DNA from: Burkholderiales bacterium
GTDB taxonomy: Bacteria > Pseudomonadota > Gammaproteobacteria > Burkholderiales > Burkholderiaceae_C
Length of the DNA: 51,755 nt
Direction: 5' to 3'
Assembly (NCBI GenBank): GCA_016191995.1
Contig: JACPVA010000164.1
Coordinates: 1 to 51,755 of the forward strand
Below, piece by piece: positions 44,706 to 51,755 of this stretch; the first letter of the stretch is position 1; every line of letters begins with the position of its first letter. The position numbers were made by a program, and so were the translations under genes. The notes under the pieces are model-generated. The model searched no databases and was not told the origin of the DNA. It saw nothing but the letters and a program-made list of their open reading frames with translations.

Positions 44706-44728
44706 AAGCTATATTCTAGCTACATCTT
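44706..44728. promoter_or_regulatory. NsrR binding site in the fdxA-nnrS divergent promoter
   Basis: The 23-bp sequence begins AAGCTATATT and ends TAGCTACATCTT. Aligned to the NsrR consensus of AAGATGYATTT arms around one base, 17 of 22 defined positions match. It is 28 bp from the fdxA start and 18 bp from the nnrS start. TATATT at 44710 could be the -10 of nnrS, so bound NsrR would block it. Confidence 0.75.
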
Positions 44729-44746
44729 TAGCGCCTGCCCACCTCC

Positions 44747-45949
44747 ATGTCGACCCTGATCCCGATCCGCGAACCCGCAGCCACCGCATCGGCCGGCCCT
44801 TCGTGGCGCGCCTTCCTCGAGCTGGGCTTCCGCCCGCTGTACCTTGCCGGCGCGAGCTGGGCGCTGGTGTCGGTGCTGATCTGGATCTTCGTGCCGCACT
44901 GGGCCGGCGGCGAGCTCGCCGGCCTGCCCTGGCACGCGCACGAGATGCTGTGGGGCTTCGTCGCCACGATCGCGATCGGCTTCCTGCTGACCGCGGGCGC
45001 CAACTGGACCGGCATCACGCCGCTGGCCGGCCCGCCGCTGGGGGCGCTGATCGCACTGTGGGCCGGCGCGCGCGTGGGCTACCTGCTGCCGCAGCCGTCG
45101 GCGCTGTGGGTTTCGGCGGCAGCCGAGTTCCTGTTCTTCGCCGTCGCCGCCGCGGCGATGGGGCGCGCCGTGTGGCGCAGCCGCAACCGGCGCAACTACG
45201 TCGTGCCGTTCCTGATGCTCGGCCTGGGGCTGACGCACCTGCTGTACATCGCCTGGCTCGACGACTGGACGGTGGCGCTGCGGGGCTTCCACGCCGGGCT
45301 GCTGGTGATGGCGCTGATCGCGCTGCTGGTGGCGCGGCGCGTGATCCCGTTCTTCGCGATGCGCGCGGTGCAGGGGCTGCAGATCCCGATGCACGATCGC
45401 AGCGCATCGTGGCAGCAGTGGGCGGCCGGCGTCGCGGTGGCGGCGTTGCTGGCAGGCTGGAGCTGGTTGCAGGCCGCGGCACTCGCCGTCGCCGGGGCGA
45501 TCTCGCTGTGGCAGGTGATCTCATGGCGGCCGGCGGCGGTCCGCGCGCGGCCGATCCTGTGGATCCTCTACCTCGGCTATGCCGGGCTGGGAACGGGGCT
45601 GATCACGATTGCGGCGCAGGCCGCCGGCGTGGCGATGCCCTCGGCGCTGCCGGTGCACCTGGTCGCGATGGCGGGCTTCTCGCTGCTGATCATCGGCATG
45701 TTGACGCGCACCGCGCTCGGCCACCTCGGGCGCGGGCTGGTGCTCGACGCCAGCATGGTCGCGAGCTATTGGCTGGTCGTCGCCGCCGTCGTGCTCAGGC
45801 TGATGGCGCTCGCACCCAGCGCGGCCAGCGGCTGGCTGCTGCAGGCCGCGGCGCTGGCCTGGGCGGCGGCCTTCGCGACCTACCTGTGGCGCTTCGTGCC
45901 GTGGATGATCCGGCCGCGCCCGGACCGCCCGCCGCCACCCCCGCGCTGA
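44747..45949 (+). CDS. nnrS: NnrS
   Basis: 400 aa with 12 membrane helices, usual length. Family motifs: FLELGFRPLYLAGASWALVS, LPWHAHEMLWGFVATIAIGF, AARR-type RRVIPFFAMRAVQG, and HLVAMAGFSLLIIGMLTRTA with LGHLGR. His residues in HAHEML and in ALGHLG are the likely haem/Cu ligands. NnrS protects against nitrosative stress and is induced by NO. Preceded by the NsrR site. Followed by two DUF2249 genes. Confidence 0.95.
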   Translation: MSTLIPIREPAATASAGPSWRAFLELGFRPLYLAGASWALVSVLIWIFVPHWAGGELAGLPWHAHEMLWGFVATIAIGFLLTAGANWTGITPLAGPPLGALIALWAGARVGYLLPQPSALWVSAAAEFLFFAVAAAAMGRAVWRSRNRRNYVVPFLMLGLGLTHLLYIAWLDDWTVALRGFHAGLLVMALIALLVARRVIPFFAMRAVQGLQIPMHDRSASWQQWAAGVAVAALLAGWSWLQAAALAVAGAISLWQVISWRPAAVRARPILWILYLGYAGLGTGLITIAAQAAGVAMPSALPVHLVAMAGFSLLIIGMLTRTALGHLGRGLVLDASMVASYWLVVAAVVLRLMALAPSAASGWLLQAAALAWAAAFATYLWRFVPWMIRPRPDRPPPPPR

Positions 45950-46072
45950 GCGCGCCGCACGCCCAGGCGTGCCGACCGCCGGCTGCGTTCTTGACCCAGT
46001 GCATGGTCGCGACATCCTGGCGCGGCACAATAGATCGATCCAGGATATTCCTTACTTCGGAGCCCCTGCCTC

Positions 46073-46324
46073 ATGAGCACCACCGTCGACGTCCGCAGCA
46101 TCGTCCCGCGCGAGCGCCACCCGCTGATCTTCTCGACCTTCGACGGCCTGAAGGCCGGCGACACGATGGAACTGGTCAACGACCACGACCCCAAGCCGCT
46201 GTTCTACCAGCTGCAGGCCGAGCGTCACGGGCAGTTCAGCTGGGACTATCTGGAGCAAGGCCCCGAGACCTGGCGCGTGCGCATCGCCAAGACCGGGCGC
46301 GACTGCTGCGGCAGCTGCAGCTGA
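46073..46324 (+). CDS. DUF2249 protein (first copy)
   Basis: 83 aa, one DUF2249 domain (HPLIFSTFDGLKAGDTMELV, NDHDPKPLFYQLQAERHGQF) ending DCCGSCS, a Cys-rich tail. DUF2249 genes accompany denitrification and NO-stress genes (with ScdA/hemerythrin proteins) and are thought to be NO/Fe-S related. Here it follows nnrS by 123 bp and precedes a second copy. Confidence 0.85.
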   Translation: MSTTVDVRSIVPRERHPLIFSTFDGLKAGDTMELVNDHDPKPLFYQLQAERHGQFSWDYLEQGPETWRVRIAKTGRDCCGSCS

Positions 46325-46342
46325 CCGGTGCAGGAGCCTGCG

Positions 46343-46603
46343 ATGAACCAGCCGCACCTGCACCTGTCTCCCGACGCGATCTACCCCTTCGACGCCCGCG
46401 GTGTCGCCAAGCGCTTCCGCCACGCGGCGATCTTCGGTGCGCTGGACGCGCTGTTCCCCGGCGAGACGATGCGCTTCGTCAACGACCACGACCCGCTGCC
46501 GCTGCTGCAGCAGCTCGCGCAGCGCTACGGCGAGTCGGTGACGATCACCTACCGCCAGCGCGAGCCGGGCGCGATCGTGATCGACTTCGTCAAGGGCGAG
46601 TGA
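46343..46603 (+). CDS. DUF2249 protein (second copy)
   Basis: 86 aa from ATG 46343 (GGAG upstream). Shares with its neighbour the core FVNDHDPLPLLQQLAQRYGE, but has a longer N-terminus (PHLHLSPDAIYPFDARGVAK) and no C-terminal Cys. A diverged tandem duplicate. 18 bp after the first copy, clearly one operon. Confidence 0.85.
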   Translation: MNQPHLHLSPDAIYPFDARGVAKRFRHAAIFGALDALFPGETMRFVNDHDPLPLLQQLAQRYGESVTITYRQREPGAIVIDFVKGE

Positions 46604-46709
46604 AGGCGCGCGCCCGCTGCCCGGCGCTCGCCCCGGCGCGCGCCGGGCGCCGGGGCGTCCGATGACCCGCGGCGCCGGTGTGCGCACCGGCGCCGTGCAG
46701 AATCGCGCG

Positions 46710-47081
46710 ATGCTGCCGCGCCCGGTGACCCTGCTGCTGTGGCGCTCGCTGGCGCTGGCCTGCGTCGCGCTCGGGCTGGCCGGCGCGGTGCTGCCGGCGC
46801 TGCCGACCGTCCCCTTCCTGCTCGTCGCCGCCTGGGCCGGCGGGCGCGGCTGGCCGCGGCTCGAGCTGTGGCTTCTGAACCACCCGAAATACGGCGCCGA
46901 CATCCGCCGCTGGCGCGACCACGGCGCGGTGCCGCGACGCGCCAAGTGGGTCGCGACCCTGATGATGCTGGCCAGCACCGCGGTGCTCGCGATCTCCTCG
47001 GTGCCGCTGGCGCTCAAGCTCGGCGTGCCGGCCTTCATGGCAGGCGTCGCGCTGTGGCTGTGGCGACGGCCGGAGATCTGA
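46710..47081 (+). CDS. YbaN/DUF454-family inner-membrane protein
   Basis: 123 aa from ATG 46710 (a start at 46662 would add 16 residues without clear signals). Two or three membrane helices (SLALACVALGLAGAVLPALP, VATLMMLASTAVLAI) with the family motif LPTVPFLLVAAW and WLLNHPKYGADIRRWRDHGA. Function unknown in the family, sometimes linked to haem or iron uptake genes. After the DUF2249 pair on the same strand. Confidence 0.85.
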   Translation: MLPRPVTLLLWRSLALACVALGLAGAVLPALPTVPFLLVAAWAGGRGWPRLELWLLNHPKYGADIRRWRDHGAVPRRAKWVATLMMLASTAVLAISSVPLALKLGVPAFMAGVALWLWRRPEI

Positions 47082-47738
47082 TGCAGATCGCGTCCAGGCT
47101 TGCCGGGAGCGTCTGTGTTCGAACGACCATCCTCGACCTGTTGCTGCCACTTGTCGGGGCCTCTCTTTCGTTTGCGTGCCATGACCGAGCGGGCCGAGGA
47201 CGGCGGGTACCCTTGCCCTCCATGCCCGGGGACAGTGCCCCGGGCGCTCGCCAGGCACAAACAGTCCGCAGGACTGTTTGTGTCCGGGCTCGCTCCCCCG
47301 CCACCGGCCTGCGGCCGCTGGCTCCTCCTTTACTTACGGTCAAGGGTACCCACCGCCCTCGGCAGGCCACCGTGTTGGTCTTCGACGGTCGAATACCCGG
47401 GCGGTGGCAGGCCAAGGTCGGCGGGCACGCTCCCACGTAAGTAGAGGAGGAGCCGGCGGCGCAGCCGACGGCGGGGGACATGGAGTGGGAGGGTGCCCGC
47501 CGGCCTTGGCACGCGCAATCGTCGAACGCCAGAACAAGCGGAGGACTGACTTCGGCGACCGGCAGCAACGGACCGTCAACGGGCCATCGCCGACGATCCG
47601 CCTCTTGCGCATCGAACGCAAGAGGAGTACGAACCCTCGTCCCGCCGAGGACCGTGCCCGCCTGACGTTCACCCGCGCCGGATCCCGCGCCCAGGCGATG
47701 CGGCGCCGCACCGAACCGAGACCGAAGGAACGATTTCG
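47082..47738. other. Noncoding region of dense hairpins
   Basis: 657 bp with no gene. It is filled by nested inverted repeats described separately. The final ~90 bp before the decarboxylase contain its ribosome-binding site (AAGGAACGATTTCG). Confidence 0.6.
47195..47515. repeat. Nested palindromic repeat element
   Basis: Two outer arms (around GACGGCGGGTACCCT... at 47205 and its inverted near-copy, ...GGGTGCCCGCC at ~47490) enclose an inner inverted pair, GGCTCCTCCTTTACTTAC (47320) and GTAAGTAGAGGAGGAGCC (ending 47454). Within lie two perfect hairpins: GCCCGGGG/CCCCGGGC (47224-47245) and CACAAACAGTCC-GCA-GGACTGTTTGTG (47256-47282). It looks like a structured, possibly mobile, intergenic element. 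Confidence 0.7.
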
Positions 47739-49442
47739 ATGACCACCCCCACCCTGACCGCCCGCCTGCTGCACGCACTGAAGGCGCGCGGCGCGACCGA
47801 GATCTTCGGCATCCCGGGCGACTTCGCGCTGCCGCTGTTCCGCGAGATCGAGCGCGAGGCGCTGCTGCCGCTGCACACCTTCTCGCACGAGCCGGCGGTC
47901 GGATTCGCCGCCGACGCCGCGGCACGCGCGCGAGGCGGGCTGGGTGTGGCGGCAGTGACCTACGGCGCCGGCGCGCTCAACATGGTCAATGCGGTCGCAT
48001 CGGCCTACGCCGAACGCGTGCCGCTGGTCGTGATCTCCGGCGCCCCGGCGGCGCACGAGATCACGAGCGGATTCGTGCTGCACCACCAGGTCAAGACCAC
48101 CGACTCGCAGTGGCAGATCTACCACGAGCTCAGCGCCGATCGCGCGCGGCTGGACGATGCCGTCGACGCGCCGGCGCAGATCGCGCGCGTCCTCGACACC
48201 GCGCTGCGGCGCTCGCTGCCGGTCTACCTCGAGATCCCGCGCGACATGCCGGCCGTGCCCTGCGGCGCGGTGCCGGCGACATCGCCGCACCTGCCCGACC
48301 CCGACGCCGTCGCCGCCTGCGCCGACGAAATGCTCGCGCGCCTGCGCGGCGCGCGCCAGCCGGTGCTGATGGTCGGCGTCGAGGTGCGGCGCTTCGGGCT
48401 CGAGTCGCGTGTCGCCGAGCTCGCACGCCGGCTCGGCATGCCGGTGGTGACGACCTTCATGGGCCGCGGGCTGCTCGCCGGCGCCGACGTGCCACTGCAC
48501 GGCACCTACCTCGGGCTGGCAGGCGACCCGGCGCTCACCGCGCTGGTCGAGGGCAGCGACGCGCTGGCGATGCTGGGCGTGATCGTCTCGGACACCAACT
48601 TCGCCGTCTCGGCGCAGCGCATCGCGCTGCAGCGCACGCTGCACGCCTTCGACGACCGCGTGACGATGGGCTACCACAGCTACCACGACGTGCCGCTGGC
48701 GGCACTCGTCGAGGCGCTGCTGGCGCGGCTGCCGGCGGTGGCGTCGAAGCCGGCGCCGGCGGCGGCACCGGCCGCCGCATCGGCGAGCGCGGCGAAGGCC
48801 GCAGTCCTGTCGGCGGCGGCGCCGGCGGCAGCCGCCGCAGCCAGCTCGGCCGACGAGGCCGCGCTGCAGCCGGCCGACATCGCCGATGCGCTCAATGCGC
48901 TGCTCGCGCGCCACGGCGCGGTGCCGATCGCCAGCGATGTCGGCGACTGCCTGTTCACCGCGATGGACGTCGGCCCGACCGCGCTGATCGCACCCGGCTA
49001 CTACGCGACCATGGGCTACGGCGTGCCGGCCGGCATCGGGCTGCAGGCGGCCACCGGCCAGCGCCCGATCGTGCTGGTCGGCGACGGCGCCTTCCAGATG
49101 ACCGGCTGGGAGCTCGGCAACGCGGGCCGTGCCGGCTGCGACCCGGTCGTCATCGTCTTCAACAACGCATCGTGGGAGATGCTGCGCGCGTTCACCCCCG
49201 ACGCCGGATTCAACGCGCTGCCGCGCTGGGACTTCGCCGCGATGGCCGCCGGCATGGGCGGCGACGGCCACGCGGTGGCGACGCGCGCCGAGCTGCACGC
49301 GGCGCTCGAGCGCGCCTGGGCCACGCGCGGGCGCTTCCAGCTCGTCGACGTCCGGCTCGCGCCGGGCGCCGTCTCGCCGACACTGTCGCGCTTCGTGCGC
49401 GCGGTCAAGCGGGTCTCGATGCCGGACGACGCGGCAGGCTGA
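47739..49442 (+). CDS. Indolepyruvate/phenylpyruvate decarboxylase (ThDP-dependent)
   Basis: 567 aa, three-domain ThDP enzyme. Catalytic Glu in HTFSHEPAVGFAADAAARAR (about residue 50), central domain, ThDP/Mg motif VGDGAFQMTGWELGN with later FNNASWEML. It decarboxylates aromatic 2-keto acids to aldehydes, as in indole-3-acetate or phenylacetate synthesis. Closest in look to Azospirillum IpdC/PpdC. Between domains there is a 35-residue Ala/Ser/Pro linker (about 325-360), unusually low-complexity. Could also be a sulfopyruvate or benzoylformate type decarboxylase. Confidence 0.8.
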   Translation: MTTPTLTARLLHALKARGATEIFGIPGDFALPLFREIEREALLPLHTFSHEPAVGFAADAAARARGGLGVAAVTYGAGALNMVNAVASAYAERVPLVVISGAPAAHEITSGFVLHHQVKTTDSQWQIYHELSADRARLDDAVDAPAQIARVLDTALRRSLPVYLEIPRDMPAVPCGAVPATSPHLPDPDAVAACADEMLARLRGARQPVLMVGVEVRRFGLESRVAELARRLGMPVVTTFMGRGLLAGADVPLHGTYLGLAGDPALTALVEGSDALAMLGVIVSDTNFAVSAQRIALQRTLHAFDDRVTMGYHSYHDVPLAALVEALLARLPAVASKPAPAAAPAAASASAAKAAVLSAAAPAAAAAASSADEAALQPADIADALNALLARHGAVPIASDVGDCLFTAMDVGPTALIAPGYYATMGYGVPAGIGLQAATGQRPIVLVGDGAFQMTGWELGNAGRAGCDPVVIVFNNASWEMLRAFTPDAGFNALPRWDFAAMAAGMGGDGHAVATRAELHAALERAWATRGRFQLVDVRLAPGAVSPTLSRFVRAVKRVSMPDDAAG

Positions 49443-49575
49443 CCCGACCCGTTGCGCGCGCCGCCCGCGGGCGCGGCGTGTTGCACTGAATCCGGATCCA
49501 CGCCCGGGCAGTGCCGCCTCCGCACCCACGCCCGGGCCCGCAACAAAACTTTGCACCGGGGTGACGCTTCGACCC

Positions 49576-49621
49576 TTGACGCCCGCATCCGCATCCGTAA
49601 GATAGCAATCAATTACTTACG
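49576..49621 (+). promoter_or_regulatory. Promoter and operator of the tolC-hlyD operon
   Basis: TTGACG (49576-49581), 16 bp, TAAGAT (49598-49603) make a plausible sigma-70 promoter. The -10 is covered by a 26-bp inverted repeat with arms CGTAAG (49596) and CTTACG (49616). A TetR-type repressor site is the simplest reading; no regulator gene is in view. The ATG lies 12 bp further. Confidence 0.6.
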
Positions 49622-49633
49622 ACCGCTGCCGCG

Positions 49634-51205
49634 ATGCGCCCTCACCGCCTGCTCCCCCTGCTCGTCGCCCTGCTCGGTGGCTGGGCCGGCGCCGCCGAGC
49701 CCTTGCGCCTGGACCAGGCGATGGCGCGCGCGCTCGACGCCAGCCCGGCGCTGCGTGCGCAGCAACTCGAGCTGCAACGCCAGGAGGCCGAGCGCGAGAT
49801 TGCCGCCGCGCAACGGCTGCCGCGCGTCGATCTCGCCGCGCAGGCTTTCCACGCCGCCAACCCGACCCTGGTGGCGCCGATCCGGCGCGCCGGCAGCTTT
49901 CCGCCGCTGGACCGCGATGTCGCCGCGGTCGAGCTGGCGCTGACGCTGCCGCTGGTCACCGGCGGCCGGCTCGACGCCGCCGAGGCGCTCGCCGGTCACG
50001 GCCGCGACGCCGCCGCGGCGGGGCTGCGTGTCGCCGAGCAGGATCTGCTGCTCGAGGTCGCCGCGACCTACGCCAAGGCGCTGCAGCTGCGCGATATGCA
50101 GACGGTGGCGCACGCACGCATCGCCGCGCTGCAGGCCGAGCAGCTGCAGCGCCAGCGTCGCTTCGACGAAGGCCGCGCCGCGCGGCTGGACCTGATGCGG
50201 CTGCAGACCCAGCTGTCGCAGGTGCGGCACGACCTGCTCGTCGTCGAGCAGGGCGAGCGCGACGCACGCGCGCTGCTGGCCGCGCTGCTGGCATCGACCG
50301 ACCCGCTGCCGCCGCTGGCGCCGCTGCCGGCCGAGCTCATGCCGGCGCCATCGCTGCAACGCGACGCCGACCCGGCCGACCCCGGCGGCGCCGAGACCGA
50401 GGCCGACGCCGCCGTCGACCGCGCCGTCGACCATGCCCTCGCGCAACGCCCCGAGCTGCGCCGCGCGCAGGCGCGGGTGCAGGCGGCCGACGCGCAGCGC
50501 CGCATCGCCGAGTCGGCGCTCGCGCCGCAGCTCTCGCTCGTCGCCCAGGCCAGCGCGAGCACCGGAGGCGACCTGCACGGCTACGCCGACGGCCGCGTCG
50601 GCGTGCAGCTCGCGATCCCGATCTTCGACGGTTCGATCCGCCGCCAGCGCGCGTCGCAGGCGGCGCTGGAGCGCGATCGGCAGTCGCTCGCGGCCGAGGA
50701 CCTGCGGCACCGGCTCGCCGCCGAGGTCCGCCAGGCGCACGGGGCGCTGCGCGAAAGCCGCGCCCGGCTGGCGGTCGCTGCGCAGGGCGAGCGCGAGGCC
50801 GAGGAGGCGCTGCGCATCGAGTCGGCGCGGCTCGACGCCGGCGAAGGCACGGTCGGCGACCTGCTCGCCGCCGAGGCGGCGCTGTGGGCGGCGCGCGTCG
50901 CGCGGCTGCAGGCCGGATACGACGGCGTCGTCGCCCGCGCCCGCACGCTGCGCGCCGCCGGCGAGCTCGATGCGCAGGATTTCGCACCCCCGGTACGCGC
51001 CGAAGCCCTCGCCGGCCACGCGCCCGCCGGCGCCGACGTTCCTGCCGCTGCCGCTGCCGCTGCCGCTGCCGCTGCCGCTGCCTCCTCCGCCGCCGCCGCC
51101 GCTGACACCGCCGCGACCGCTGCCGCCGAGCCCGGCCCCGTACCTGCCACCACCGCCCCCGCTCCCTCACGCCTGCCTGCCACGCCCCAGGACCGCTCGT
51201 CATGA
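49634..51205 (+). CDS. TolC-family outer-membrane efflux protein
   Basis: 523 aa. Signal peptide (LLPLLVALLGGWAGAAEP), then two OEP repeats (LRLDQAMARALDASPALRAQ ... and AVDHALAQRPELRRAQARVQ) with long helices and strand GVQLAIPIFDGSIRRQR. The C-terminus has an odd Ala tract from a hexanucleotide repeat (51042-51082) and a Pro/Ala tail. Overlaps the HlyD gene by ATGA. Forms the outer channel of a tripartite pump. Confidence 0.92.
   Translation: MRPHRLLPLLVALLGGWAGAAEPLRLDQAMARALDASPALRAQQLELQRQEAEREIAAAQRLPRVDLAAQAFHAANPTLVAPIRRAGSFPPLDRDVAAVELALTLPLVTGGRLDAAEALAGHGRDAAAAGLRVAEQDLLLEVAATYAKALQLRDMQTVAHARIAALQAEQLQRQRRFDEGRAARLDLMRLQTQLSQVRHDLLVVEQGERDARALLAALLASTDPLPPLAPLPAELMPAPSLQRDADPADPGGAETEADAAVDRAVDHALAQRPELRRAQARVQAADAQRRIAESALAPQLSLVAQASASTGGDLHGYADGRVGVQLAIPIFDGSIRRQRASQAALERDRQSLAAEDLRHRLAAEVRQAHGALRESRARLAVAAQGEREAEEALRIESARLDAGEGTVGDLLAAEAALWAARVARLQAGYDGVVARARTLRAAGELDAQDFAPPVRAEALAGHAPAGADVPAAAAAAAAAAAAASSAAAAADTAATAAAEPGPVPATTAPAPSRLPATPQDRSS
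51042..51082 (+). repeat. (CTGCCG) hexanucleotide microsatellite in tolC
   Basis: Six full CTGCCG units plus CTGCC, coding for an Ala run near the C-terminus. Slippage by whole units would add or remove two residues without frameshift. Confidence 0.9.
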
Positions 51206-51755
51206 AGCCGATCCGCATCGCCCTCGCCGCCGCCGCCGTGGCGGCGCTGGCCGCCACCGCCTGGTGGCTCACCCGCCCGGCCGCCGATGCCGACCCCGGC
51301 GCGATCAGCGCCACCGGCACGGTCGACGCCACCGAGGTCGCGATCGCGTTCCGCGTCCCCGGCACGCTGCGCGAGCGCCCGGTCGACGAGGGCGACCGCG
51401 TCGAGCCCGGCGCGCCGCTGGCCGCGCTCGAAGCACGCGAGGCCGAAGCCAGATTGCGCCAGGCGCAGGCCGCGGCCGACGCCGCGCACGCGCAGGCCGA
51501 GGATCTGGCCGCCGGCAGCCGGCCGCAGGAGATCGCGCAGGCGCGTGCCCGGCTGGAGGCGGCGCGCGTCGAACATGCGCACCGGCGCGCCGAGGCCGAG
51601 CGATCGCAGCGGCTGCTCGATGCCGGCGCGATCCCGCGCCAGCGCCGCGACCAGGACCTCAGCGCCGCCGGGCAGGCGGCCGAGCAGCAGCGCGCCGCCG
51701 GGCAGCAGCTCGCGCTGCTGCGCGAAGGCCCGCGGCCGCAGACGCTGGCCGCCGC
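51202..51755 (+). CDS. HlyD-family membrane fusion protein, N-terminal part
   Basis: The first ~184 codons before the window end. N-terminal membrane anchor (IALAAAAVAALAATAWWLT), first lipoyl half (ATGTVDATEVAIAFRVPGTL, VDEGDRVEPGAPLAALEARE) then a long coiled hairpin (RLRQAQAAADAAHAQAEDLA, ARLEAARVEHAHRRAEAERS). The EVAIAFRVPG and AAGSRPQEIAQARA patterns resemble YbhG-type adaptors of ABC efflux pumps. ATG overlaps the tolC stop (ATGA); ABC genes likely follow outside the window. Confidence 0.9.
   Translation, partial: MKPIRIALAAAAVAALAATAWWLTRPAADADPGAISATGTVDATEVAIAFRVPGTLRERPVDEGDRVEPGAPLAALEAREAEARLRQAQAAADAAHAQAEDLAAGSRPQEIAQARARLEAARVEHAHRRAEAERSQRLLDAGAIPRQRRDQDLSAAGQAAEQQRAAGQQLALLREGPRPQTLAA

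Noticed and set aside
51042-51082. Possible CRISPR-like repeats
   Set aside because: It is a continuous in-frame microsatellite with no spacers.

Overview
The window is about 52 kb of very GC-rich DNA from a denitrifying betaproteobacterium, most likely Burkholderiales or Rhodocyclales. The evidence is the strong GC3 bias, a VPE...TYALM...RRR PEP-CTERM sorting tail, a Pseudomonas-like nirS-nirM pair, two NnrS proteins, NsrR, a Dnr/Fnr regulator and an indolepyruvate-type decarboxylase. No rRNA, tRNA, CRISPR array or intact insertion sequence was seen. The window starts inside a livF-type gene and ends inside an HlyD-type gene.

Layout. 1-3.2 kb: transporter ATPase end, glutaryl-CoA dehydrogenase, and an isolated second cytochrome cd1-like protein. 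3.2-8.8 kb: accessory region with a small unknown gene, a TIR-domain gene plus a secreted unknown, a divergent caspase-fold lipoprotein, an outer-membrane barrel and a PEP-CTERM spondin-like protein. 8.8-15.3 kb: OmpR-type two-component pair, a large TPR protein, a 5'-truncated tex remnant and an ankyrin protein. 15.4-18.9 kb: PQQ dehydrogenase, terminator, dihaem cytochrome c and an AhpD-like protein.

18.98-28.9 kb (minus strand): the respiratory centre, in two blocks separated by a 161-bp palindromic repeat. The promoter-proximal block is a CuA/haem-copper enzyme without the catalytic Tyr (candidate NO reductase of sNOR/eNOR type) with ctaB and SCO/SenC. The second block is four overlapping genes: cytochrome b + two [4Fe-4S] + MvhD-like domain; a membrane-anchored unknown; a divergent haem-copper subunit I that seems to lack the helix-VII CuB histidine pair; and a cytochrome b + [2Fe-2S] + FAD/NAD(P)H reductase fusion. 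This second block is the best candidate for an undescribed system.

29-35.6 kb: CtaA-like gene, dnr with its own Fnr box, and a compact nirS-nirM-nirDL-nirF operon (no nirE, nirJ or canonical norCB here). A shared Fnr box lies between nirS and a TonB receptor. 35.6-41 kb: TonB receptor, nitronate monooxygenase-like flavoprotein, small secreted protein, divergent NnrS. 41-42 kb: a DUF6932/XRE toxin-antitoxin-like pair with a palindromic operator. 42.3-46.6 kb: ccoG, nsrR, fdxA, nnrS with an NsrR site in the fdxA/nnrS divergent promoter, and two tandem DUF2249 genes. 46.7-51.8 kb: DUF454 membrane protein, a hairpin-rich intergenic repeat, a phenylpyruvate/indolepyruvate decarboxylase, and a TolC-HlyD efflux operon behind a promoter overlapped by an inverted repeat.

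Working model: low oxygen and NO act through Dnr (TTGA-N6-TCAA boxes at 29055, 30090 and 35451) and NsrR (site at 44706) to induce nitrite reduction (NirS with NirM as donor), NO removal by non-canonical haem-copper enzymes, haem d1/O supply (NirDL, NirF, CtaB), Cu delivery (SCO, CcoG) and NO-protection proteins (NnrS, DUF2249, FdxA).
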